Assembly: GCF_003569805.1 (NCBI RefSeq)
Contig: NZ_KZ984051.1
Coordinates: forward strand, 90,535 to 154,534
From: Microbacterium halotolerans
Lineage (GTDB): Bacteria > Actinomycetota > Actinomycetes > Actinomycetales > Microbacteriaceae
Direction of reading: 5' to 3'
Length of the DNA stretch: 64,000 nt
Part shown: piece after piece, positions 33,128 through 41,700 of the stretch
Layout: every line of letters starts with the position of its first letter
Position numbering within the stretch: the stretch's first letter is position 1
Program-made: the position numbers and the translations under genes
The notes under the pieces: generated by a model
Databases searched by the model: none
The model's input: only the letters and a program-made list of their open reading frames with translations
Told to the model about the DNA's origin: nothing

Positions 33128-33790
33128 TCAGACGAGACCGAGTTCGCGCGCCCGCGAACCCGCTTGGAACCGCGACTCCGCACCGAGCGCCGCCATCAGC
33201 TCGGCGACTCTGCGGCGATAGGTGCGCACGCTCATCCCGAGCGTGCGTGCCGCCGTCTCGTCCTTCACGCCCTCGCTGAGCAGATCGAGCACGCGAGGCG
33301 CCAGCATCCGGATGTCCGCCACCTCCGCGTCGTAGGCGTCGAGATCGGTGGACGAGCGCCACGCCGATTCGAACAGCGACTGCACGCCCTGCACCGTGTC
33401 GGCCAGGGTCAGGATGCTGTAGGTGCGCTCCCCCGAGCGTCGTCCGCCGGCGAGGATCGCCACGCGTCCGTCGAGGATGATGGTCTCGCCCAGCTCTTCG
33501 GTCGTCACGCGCACATCGACCTCGCCCGGCACCCCCCGGATGACGGACATCCGCTGATCCCAGCCGGGTTCGAGCAGCGCACTGCTGCGGTACAGCTTGC
33601 GCACTCGCGAATCGCGCGACGGGGCGTGGCCGAACGCGTTGCCCCCAGAGGTGCCATGGCGCCACCCCCAGCCAGCGAGATCGTTCGCGGCACAGGTGAT
33701 CTCCGTGGCCGATTCGAACAGGTGCGCCGTGCGGCGGAAGACTTCCTGCTCGCCGTGCACGACGGTGACGGCATCTCCGGTTCGCGTCAT
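33128..33790 (-). CDS. LuxR-type transcriptional regulator
   Basis: A 220-residue protein. The N-terminal region (about 1-140) resembles TrmB/PLD-like sensor domains of actinobacterial regulators (HGEQEVFRRTAHLFESATEI). The C-terminal helix-turn-helix is SEGVKDETAARTLGMSVRTYRRRVAELM. ATG 33790 (MTRTGD) is chosen because GGAGG sits ten bases upstream; ATG 33799 is almost on top of it. Divergent from the aldo/keto reductase, which it may regulate (inference). Confidence 0.82.
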   Translation of the reverse strand: MTRTGDAVTVVHGEQEVFRRTAHLFESATEITCAANDLAGWGWRHGTSGGNAFGHAPSRDSRVRKLYRSSALLEPGWDQRMSVIRGVPGEVDVRVTTEELGETIILDGRVAILAGGRRSGERTYSILTLADTVQGVQSLFESAWRSSTDLDAYDAEVADIRMLAPRVLDLLSEGVKDETAARTLGMSVRTYRRRVAELMAALGAESRFQAGSRARELGLV

Positions 33791-33895
33791 GGTCTGCATG
33801 CCTCCACTCTGCTCGCGGCCCGCGCGCCCCGGCATCCGGTGGCAACAACCTGCCAGACGGAGAGATTCCCGCGCGCTTGCGAGCAGAGTATCGGC

Positions 33896-34834
33896 ATGAC
33901 CGCACAGAACGCACCCACCATCACCGCCCGCGACTCCGGCACCTGGACCATCGGCGACCTCACCGTCAATCGGATCGGCTTCGGCGCGATGCGCCTGACC
34001 GGCATGCCGTGGGACGAGAGGCCCCGCGACCGCGACGCCGCGATCGCCGTCGTGCGCAGGGCCGTCGAGCTCGGCGTCAACCACATCGACACTGCCGCCT
34101 TCTACTTCGTTCCGACCCGCTCCGCCAACGAGATCATCGGCACCGCGCTGCATCCGTACCCGGATGACGTGCTGATCGCCACGAAGGTCGGCCCCGCACG
34201 ACCCCGGTCCGGGACATTCGAATTCGAGCCGTACGGGCGACCGGATCAGCTGCGCGAACAGGTCGAAGAGAACATCCGCCAGCTCGGCGTCGATTCGATG
34301 GGACTGGTGAACCTGCGCTGGGGATCGGGCATGGGCAAGGAATCCGGTTCCGTCGCCGAGCACATCGGCGCTCTGTCGGACCTGCGCTCTGCCGGCCTGC
34401 TGCGCAGCATCGGCATCTCGAACGTCTCGGCCGAGCAGCTCGCCGAGGCGCTCGAGACCGCACCGATCGCGAGCGTGCAGAACCGCTACGGCCTGACTGA
34501 GCGCGACGACGACGACGTGCTCGCCCTCGCCCGAGAGTACGGCGTCGCCTTCGTGCCGTTCTTCTCGATGGGCCGCTCGCTGCCGAACGCCGTTCCCGGT
34601 GCGGAGGCCGATGAGACGGGAGCGGACGTCGTGGCGGCTATGGCCGATTCCCACGGCGCGACGCCGACGCAGATCCGCCTCGCCTGGACCCTGCACCAAG
34701 GCGAGAACGTGCTCGCGATCCCGGGAACCGGCGACCTCGCGCACCTGGAGCAGAACGTCGCCGCCGGTGCCGTCCGACTGACGGACGAGGAGCTCGCAGC
34801 GCTCGACGGGGTCACCGACCGCACGCGACGCTGA
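33896..34834 (+). CDS. Aldo/keto reductase
   Basis: A 312-residue NADPH-dependent oxidoreductase of the AKR fold. N-terminal FGAMRLTGMPW, the catalytic tetrad region GVNHIDTAAFYF (D and Y), TKVGPAR (K), and the cofactor part IPGTGDLAHLEQNVAA are present. The substrate is unknown. ATG 33896, divergent from the LuxR-type regulator with a 105-bp intergenic promoter region. Confidence 0.92.
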   Translation: MTAQNAPTITARDSGTWTIGDLTVNRIGFGAMRLTGMPWDERPRDRDAAIAVVRRAVELGVNHIDTAAFYFVPTRSANEIIGTALHPYPDDVLIATKVGPARPRSGTFEFEPYGRPDQLREQVEENIRQLGVDSMGLVNLRWGSGMGKESGSVAEHIGALSDLRSAGLLRSIGISNVSAEQLAEALETAPIASVQNRYGLTERDDDDVLALAREYGVAFVPFFSMGRSLPNAVPGAEADETGADVVAAMADSHGATPTQIRLAWTLHQGENVLAIPGTGDLAHLEQNVAAGAVRLTDEELAALDGVTDRTRR

Positions 34835-35011
34835 GCACATCCGTCGAATCGCCGGCGACTGCGCTCAGTGCGAGCAGCCGTCCGGTCCCTGCAGCGCCGG
34901 CGGCGCTTCGTCTCCCGCGTCGGCAGGGGCCGCGCCGCGGCCTTCGCGGATTCCCACTGGCCCGCTGCTGTGCTCCTGACGGAATCAGCGCCGGACGGCG
35001 CAGGTTCGCGC

Positions 35012-35815
35012 CTACCCCGCCACGAAGCGCTGCGCGACCTCGCATCGGAACGGGTCGCCGTCGCGATAGATCTCGCGAGGCGACCCGGATGGCCGGCGGC
35101 CGTCGCAGTCGGCCGCGGCACGCACGGCGTCGAACGCGCGCAGGATCGTGGGGAACTGCACTTCACCGTAGGGCACGTCGACGACGAGCTCCGATCCGGC
35201 AGGTTCCGTGCTGTCTGCGTTCGCCGGGTCCGCGACGGCGACGCGCACTTCGATGGGCCCGTCCGATTCCCAACTGACTTCGCCGTGATACACCACGACC
35301 AGCGGGCTCGATCTCTCGGCGCTCGCACCCGCACGCTGAGCCAGCGCGACCGCGGAGCGCTCGATGTGCGTCGGAAGGTCGGCCGCGGTCGTGCGCACGG
35401 TGCGGGAGACGAAAGCGGCCGCCGGGGAGCGCCTGGCCCGCACGTCCAGCTCTGCCGCGACATCCGGAGTCCGTTCGCCTGTGAGGTCGTCCGCCAGACC
35501 GTCGAGCAGCGCCACGGCGCGCTCGTGCGCCCGGATGGTCTCGTCCCGATAGGCGGCCAGGAGCGACCGTCGCTCCCGGCCCGCCGAGTCGAGCACCGCC
35601 CCGATGCGTTCGAGCGGCATGCCCGCCCTGCGCAGGAGCGCGATGCTGCGCGCGCGGTCTGCCTGCGCGGAAAGGTAGTAGCGATACCCGGTGTACTCGT
35701 CGACGAGATCGGGTGTCAGCAGCCCGCGCCGTTCGTACAGGCGCAGCGCTTTCGCAGACAGCCAGGTGAGCCGGCTGAACTCGCCGATCGACAGCCTCTT
35801 CGCCTCATCCGTCAC
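35012..35815 (-). CDS. MerR family transcriptional regulator
   Basis: A 267-residue regulator. The N-terminal MerR helix-turn-helix SIGEFSRLTWLSAKALRLYERRGLL (with the Y-R-Y-Y step GYRYYLSAQADR) is followed by a coiled-coil linker and a C-terminal GyrI-like ligand domain ending in EIYRDGDPFRCEVAQRF. GTG 35815 overlaps the stop of the GyrI-like gene as GTGA, so the two are coupled. Probably a small-molecule or drug-responsive activator, as in the BltR/TipA type (inference). Confidence 0.88.
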   Translation of the reverse strand: MTDEAKRLSIGEFSRLTWLSAKALRLYERRGLLTPDLVDEYTGYRYYLSAQADRARSIALLRRAGMPLERIGAVLDSAGRERRSLLAAYRDETIRAHERAVALLDGLADDLTGERTPDVAAELDVRARRSPAAAFVSRTVRTTAADLPTHIERSAVALAQRAGASAERSSPLVVVYHGEVSWESDGPIEVRVAVADPANADSTEPAGSELVVDVPYGEVQFPTILRAFDAVRAAADCDGRRPSGSPREIYRDGDPFRCEVAQRFVAG

Positions 35816-36303
35816 GCCAGCAAGTATGCAACCTCGATAGCCCACTTGCTGCGATCCGGTTCCATCGCGGGGTCGGTGAGGAACTGTTCAGTGCGTCCGC
35901 GCCAGTGGATTCCGTCGGCGCGCTCGTCGACGGCGAGCTCCAGTCCCTGCACGGCCGCCCACTGCCACATCTCTCCGTGCACCGTGCCGAGCACGTCCGG
36001 TCCGCCCGCGGGGCGCGCGACGAGATAGCGGCCCGACGGGATGATGCCGGTCTCGAACCCGTCGCCGATCTCCATGCAGGCGGGCACGGGTACGGACACG
36101 GTGATGTCCATCGGGTCTGCCGCGGTCTTCAGGCGGTGGTACTGATAGATCGGGCCGCCCTCCGGGATCCCGCCAGCTGCGGCGAGCGCCGCATAGAGCT
36201 TCGGCACGTGTGCGTTCACGCGGTCCCAGTGCGCGAGCTCACCGGTCATCCGGACCCCGACCCACGGGCGCTCGGCACGCTGCTCAACGGCGAATGTCGT
36301 CAT
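35812..36303 (-). CDS. GyrI-like small-molecule binding protein
   Basis: A 163-residue protein of the GyrI/effector-binding fold (EQRAERPWVGVRM; PIYQYHRL; GRYLVARPAGG), related to SAV2435-type ligand-binding proteins. No DNA-binding domain. It precedes and overlaps the MerR regulator, whose C-terminal domain has a related fold. ATG 36303 has AGGAGGAAGACG directly upstream, which decides the start. Confidence 0.85.
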   Translation of the reverse strand: MTTFAVEQRAERPWVGVRMTGELAHWDRVNAHVPKLYAALAAAGGIPEGGPIYQYHRLKTAADPMDITVSVPVPACMEIGDGFETGIIPSGRYLVARPAGGPDVLGTVHGEMWQWAAVQGLELAVDERADGIHWRGRTEQFLTDPAMEPDRSKWAIEVAYLLA

Positions 36304-36427
36304 CGTCTTCCTCCTGGTCGCCTCCCGCCTCTCGGGAGGGCCAGAACCCAGCACACGCTCTGCCCCAGGGGCAGAGTCAAGCACCGGTTCCCGTCTGCCG
36401 CATACGACGGAGGTCGGATGACCGCCC

Positions 36428-37084
36428 TCACCCCAGTTCCGCGAGCCAGTCCGCCCAGCGCGCCTTCCACTGCTCGCCGTCATCCGGCGTCGGCAGCTTC
36501 TCGTGCGTCACCGTCAGCCGGACCCTGTCTTTCGCAGGGTCGAGCGCGAAGGCCACGATGCCCACCGACTCGCCGTCATGCACCGCGTCGAAGCGAAGGC
36601 TCTTCGCCGTGGGCTTCGAGCGCAGCGTCGTGGCGACATCCGGAATCAGCTCGCCCCGACGGTCGTGGTCGAGGAGCGCCGCCCGGAGATCGGCGGCATC
36701 GAGATCGAGCATGCGGGTGCGGCTCACCGTGAACGTGCCGTCCGTCATCTCGCCCGGCAGCCGGATGCCGGTGATGCGCTCGTAGCCGACCGTCACGCTC
36801 TGCGCCCACCACGACCCGACGCCGTGCTCGTCGCGCACCCACGTCGCGATCGCGGTGTGCCCGGCATCGCGCCCCGGACCGGCGTCGACGAGCGCGACCC
36901 ATTCGTCCCAGCCGCGACCGGTGTTCTTCCGGATGGCCTCCTCGCTCGCCTCGGGTTGCGACACCCAGGCGGCAGGGCCCTGCGTCTGTTCGATGAGCGC
37001 CCGGCGCGCGGCGCTGTACCGCTCGCCGGTCTTGGCCATCCGTGCTCGAATGCGCTTCTTGAAACTCTCCTGCGTGGTCATCAT
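36428..37084 (-). CDS. DUF4287 / SRPBCC-like protein
   Basis: A 218-residue protein. The N-terminus has the DUF4287 feature of a short basic helix pair (FKKRIRARMAKTGERYSAAR) and WDEWVALVDAGPGRDAGHTA; the C-terminal half resembles an SRPBCC/AHSA1 lipid-binding fold. Common in actinobacteria, function unknown. Two adjacent ATG codons (37084 and 37081) follow GGAG. Confidence 0.8.
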   Translation of the reverse strand: MMTTQESFKKRIRARMAKTGERYSAARRALIEQTQGPAAWVSQPEASEEAIRKNTGRGWDEWVALVDAGPGRDAGHTAIATWVRDEHGVGSWWAQSVTVGYERITGIRLPGEMTDGTFTVSRTRMLDLDAADLRAALLDHDRRGELIPDVATTLRSKPTAKSLRFDAVHDGESVGIVAFALDPAKDRVRLTVTHEKLPTPDDGEQWKARWADWLAELG

Positions 37085-37310
37085 CACTCCGTGTTCCGCG
37101 ACGCCGTCACCGGCTCGCGCCCGGCACACCGCATCGCCCACGGTCGTCGATGTTCCACACGTCGAGCATTCGAGATCCCCTTTGCCTCCGCCGCCGAAGC
37201 GGCCCCGGAGGCGCGAGCACCGGGTCGGAGGTCGGGCGGAACGCGCCGCCCTGTGTTCAGGGTAGGCGCACGGCGAAGCGCGGCACAAGAGGCGGGCGGC
37301 ACAAGCCGAC

Positions 37311-37369
37311 TCTTCAAGTCTCCGGCTTCTCTTCTGCAGGCAGCTGAGGAAAAGCCGGAGACTTGAAGA
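37311..37369. repeat. Inverted repeat (IR-3)
   Basis: Perfect 18-bp arms 37311-37328 and 37352-37369. The inner part TCAAGTCTCCG is the same as in IR-2 at 14063-14127. It lies in a divergent gap, so a simple terminator role is less likely here. Confidence 0.8.
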
Positions 37370-37449
37370 ACTCGAGCGGTCAGAGAACGGGCACCGGCTG
37401 CATCCGATCGTTATGTGCATCCGGCGGTCAACAGGCGGATACTCATGGC

Positions 37450-37758
37450 ATGGACCTGTTCACCTTTGCGCGCACCGGCGATACCGTCCTCCTCCAGGAG
37501 ATCGACGACGGCTACAACGTCAACAGCACCAACGAGCACGGCGAATCGCTCGTCCTGCTCGCCGCGCGGCATGGCCATAGCGGCCTCGTCCGCGGGCTCG
37601 TCGCCCGCGGCGCCGACGTGAAATCACCCAACCCGAACGGACTCACACCGGTCGCCGCGGCCGCGGCGAAGGGATACGACGACGTGGTCGGCACCCTCCT
37701 GCATGCTGGAGCCGTCCCGCGCGCAGACTTCCCCGCCTACGATTCCGAGCGCATCTGA
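37450..37758 (+). CDS. Ankyrin repeat protein
   Basis: A 102-residue soluble protein with two to three ankyrin repeats: NSTNEHGESLVLLAARHGHS, SPNPNGLTPVAAAAAKGYDD and a C-terminal capping helix VVGTLLHAGAV. A protein-interaction role is expected from the fold; the partner is unknown. ATG 37450 begins the domain. Confidence 0.85.
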   Translation: MDLFTFARTGDTVLLQEIDDGYNVNSTNEHGESLVLLAARHGHSGLVRGLVARGADVKSPNPNGLTPVAAAAAKGYDDVVGTLLHAGAVPRADFPAYDSERI

Positions 37759-37983
37759 CCAGACGGCTCCGGATGCGCCGGCGGCCTGACAGGCAGACCG
37801 TCTTCACAACGACGTGGCCGCGCCGAGAGCTCTCGATCGCGAGTCGCGTTCGCCCGTCGAAGTTGAGGGACATGCTCCGGTGCCGCGTGCGATCCGGGCA
37901 CCCGTCACATCCAAGACACCTGGCTCATCGACGAACCCTGGCCTGTTCGTGCCGCCCTATGCTAAGCCGGGGAGGGAGCCACC

Positions 37984-38757
37984 ATGCCGGAGGGCGACAG
38001 CGCGCATCGCGCCGCGCGGACGCTGCACGCCGTTCTCGCGGGTAGCGTGCTCACGCGATTCGAACTGCGCGTGCCCCGCGTCGCGACCGCCGACCTCCGC
38101 GGAGAGCGCGTCGAGAGCGTCCGTGCCGTCGGCAAACACATCCTGCACCGGATCGGGAGCGCCGTTGTGCACACGCACCTCAAGATGGAGGGCGAGTGGC
38201 ACGTGTACCGGACGGGAGAGCGCTGGCGACGGCCGGGCTTCCGGGCCAGAGCAGTTCTCGATACGGCGACGCACAGCACGATCGGCTTCGACCTCGGCGT
38301 CGTCGAGCTCCTCCCCCGCGAACGCGAGCACGAGATCACCGACCGCCTCGGCCCCGACCCGCTCGGCGAGGCGTGGGATCCGGATGAGGCCGCCCGCCTG
38401 CTGGGCAAGGACCCTCGCCCAGCGCACGTCGCGCTGCTCGACCAGCGCAGCGTCGCCGGTTTCGGCAACGAGTACGCCAACGAGCTGCTGTTCCTGCGCG
38501 GCATCGACCCCCGTACCCCGATGACCGCCGTCGACATCGCGCCGCTCGTCGACCTCGGCGCCCGCGCCATCCGGAGCAACCTCGTCCTGCCCATGCGGAG
38601 CTTCACCGGCGACGCCCGGCGCGGTCGCAGTCACTGGGTCTACAACCGCACCGGCCGTCCGTGCCGGCGCTGCGCGACGCCGATCGAGGAGATCGCACTC
38701 GGCGCCCAGCCCGATGCGCAGCGCCGCGTGTTCTGGTGTCCCGCCTGCCAGTGGTGA
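37984..38757 (+). CDS. Fpg/Nei family DNA glycosylase
   Basis: Base-excision repair enzyme of 257 residues. The N-terminus MPEGDSAHRAARTLHAVLAG carries the catalytic P2 and E3. The helix-two-turn-helix region includes VAGFGNEYANELLFLRGI, and the C-terminal zinc finger is CRRCATPIEEI...CPACQW. The PEGD start points to the actinobacterial Nei2-type endonuclease VIII rather than Fpg (PELPE). Confidence 0.92.
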   Translation: MPEGDSAHRAARTLHAVLAGSVLTRFELRVPRVATADLRGERVESVRAVGKHILHRIGSAVVHTHLKMEGEWHVYRTGERWRRPGFRARAVLDTATHSTIGFDLGVVELLPREREHEITDRLGPDPLGEAWDPDEAARLLGKDPRPAHVALLDQRSVAGFGNEYANELLFLRGIDPRTPMTAVDIAPLVDLGARAIRSNLVLPMRSFTGDARRGRSHWVYNRTGRPCRRCATPIEEIALGAQPDAQRRVFWCPACQW

Positions 38758-38774
38758 CGTGCGACCGCGCCGCC

Positions 38775-41700
38775 CTACACGGTTCGTCCGGCGCTGTCGC
38801 GCTTGAGGTGTCGCGACCGGACGAGCGCTACCGCGCCCGCGAGGAGAAGCACCAGCCCGAACGCGCCGAGCGGCAGCAGGACGGTTCCGCCCGTGACGGC
38901 CAGCGAGCCATCATCGCCGGAGTTATCCGAACCGACCGGGGGCTTCGGCGTCTCGTGCGTGGTCTCACACGGATCCTCGACGGTGCAGTCATTCGGCGGG
39001 ACATCGCCCTCACCCGTGACGACGTTGCGGAGCGTGATCCCATTGGCATCGTCGTTCACCGTGACAGCGTAGGAGACCGTGCGGGTCTCACCCGCAGCAA
39101 GAGTGCCCACGTTCCAGGTGATCGTATTGCCATCGCGAACGGCGTTCCCGCCGTCGTCGTCGACGAACTCACCGAACTCCGCGCTGCTCAACACGTCGCT
39201 GAGATCATCGGTCACCACGACTGCGTCGACCGCCTCAGCCGAGGCGTTGACCGCTGTCAGCGTGTAGGTGACCGTGTCTCCTGGCTTCACCTCGCTGCCC
39301 GATGCCGGGTCGGAGGTCTTCGACAGCGACCACTCAGCCGGCGTCTCGTGCGTGGTCTCGCACGGATCCTCGACGGTGCACTCGGTCGGAGGCTGTTCAC
39401 CCTCACCCGTGGCTACGTTGCGGAGCGTCACTCCCTTGGCATCGTCGTTCACCGAGACAACGTAGGAGACCGTCCGAGTCTCACCCGCAGCAAGAGTGCC
39501 CACGTTCCAGGTGATCATGTTGCCATCGCGAACGGCGTTCCCGCCGTCGTCGTCGACGAACTCGCCGAACTCCGCGTCGTCCAGCACATCGCCCAGATCA
39601 TCCGTCACCACGACATCGTCGACAGCGCCCTTGCTGGAGTTCTCGGCGGTGAGCGTGTAGGTGATGGTGTCACCTGGCGCGACGACCGAACCCGATGCCG
39701 GGTCGGAGGTCTTCGACAACGACCACTCAGCCGGCGTCTCGTGCGTGGTCTCGCACGGATCCTCCACAGAGCACTCGGTCGGCGGGACATCGCCCTCACC
39801 CGTGACGACGTTGCGGAGCGTGATCCCCTTGGCGTCGTCGTTCACCGTGACAGCGTAGGAGACCGTCCGAGTCTCACCCGCAGCAAGAGTGCCCGCATTC
39901 CAGGTGATCATGTCGCCATCGCGAACGGCGTTCCCGCCGTCGTCGTCGACGAACTCGCCGAACTCCGCGTCGTCCAGCACATCGCCCAGATCATCCGTCA
40001 CCACGACGTTCCGCGCGGGGAACTCCGAATCGTTCGCCGCAGTGAGCGTGTACGTGATGGTGTCACCCGGTGCGACGACCGAACCCGATGCCGGGTCGGA
40101 GGTCTTCGACAGCGACCAGTCGCCCTGCTGCAGCCGGTTCTGGATACCGCCGAGATCGATGGCAAGGGCGTCCTCGTCGATTCCGTCCGAGGTCATGCTG
40201 ACTTCGATGGGATCCTCGAGGAGCACGTATCCATCGGGAGCGGTCACCTCCGTGAGCAGGTACTCGCCCCAGGGGACGCCGTTCAGCCGGAACTCGCCGA
40301 CGGCCGGGTCCTGGTCGGGGCCGTCGCACGGCGCCTCGGTGCAGTCGACGATCCCCATCGGGAACCCGGTCGCGTCGTTTCCGTCAGCGACGTCGAGCGA
40401 CCACTCCGACCCACCGAGCACGTCGTTCGTCGCCTGGTCGGTCTTCGACCAGGTCAGGTCGGGGAGCATCTGCAGGCCGACGGGGGTCTGCTCGATCGGC
40501 AGGGTCGAGCGGTCCGAGGAGGCTTCACGGGCGACGATCGCGGCGTTGTTCCACGCCACGCCGTCGAGCGCGCCCTCGGTCGCCGTGGTCTGCACGTTCA
40601 GGATGATCTGCTCGGACTCTCCCGACGCGAACTCGCGGCTTCCGAAGTCGACTCTGATGGCCGTCACCTGCGAGTAGTCGGCTGCAGGGGGAGCGACCGA
40701 CCAGTCGTCGTCGCAGTCTGCGGGTGCGCTGTCGATCGCGCCGCCGCCGGTTCCGGCGAGGTCCCCGCGGCACGGGTTCTCGCTCGTCGAATACTGCACG
40801 GTCGCTCCGGCAGGCGTGGTGATCGGGCCCGTGAGGGTCACGGGGAACTCCGAGTCACGCGGCTCGCCAGCCGCACCGGGCAGCGTCAGCGTGTCATCGA
40901 TGCGCGGCAGGATGTCGTACACGACGACGTTTCGGATATCGACCGATCCGGAGTTCCGCACGTCGAGCGCGTACTCGGCTTCGCCGCCGATCGATGTGGC
41001 GCCGATGCCGGGAGCGGCCACCCGTTCCTCATCGTAGGCCCCCTGCACGGTCTTCTCGATACTCGCCCCGGGCGTAGGGAGCACTGTGTAGCTGGCTGTG
41101 GCCAGGCATCCGATCGCGGCACTCCGATCCGTCGTCGGGTTCAGATCTACATCGACCATGGTTCCGGTCGGGCAGAGCAGATAGGTCTCCGAGATGTCGG
41201 GGCCGGCCTCCGCGGCGGTCAGAAGGTAGTCGTTCGTGTAGGTGCCGGCGGGGACGCCGTCCTTCACCTGGACCTCGAAGCGAACCAGCGCACCCGGACT
41301 GCCGAGCTGCATTCCGGGATCGATGTCGGCATCAGGGAATGTGATGGTGACCTTCTGCCGCTGCTCACCGCCGACGGTGACGGTGCTGATGTCGACCTCG
41401 GGCTCGCCGAGTCGAGTGACGAGATCATTGCTCGGTGTGTTGTTGGTCTGCGGAAGAACCTGGAGCGAGTCGGGGTCGAACACGAGGTTGGTCGGCAGGT
41501 ACTCGGTGACCGTAGGAGTGAAGGTCCACTCGCCGTACAGACTGCTCGGGCCCATGTTCGATCGACGGATCGCCAGATCGACCGTCAGCGAGCCGCCGGG
41601 CTGAACAGCGGGCACCGCCGGAGGCGTGCCGGGCAGCGCCGGGTCGTACATCGTCTTGATCGGGCGGAGGCTGACCGGCTCCGTCATCACCTGGCGGTAG

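Noticed and set aside
38950..40130. Regular repeats that might be taken for a CRISPR array
   Set aside because: Units of 393 bp are protein-domain repeats in frame; there are no short repeats with unique spacers and no cas genes.
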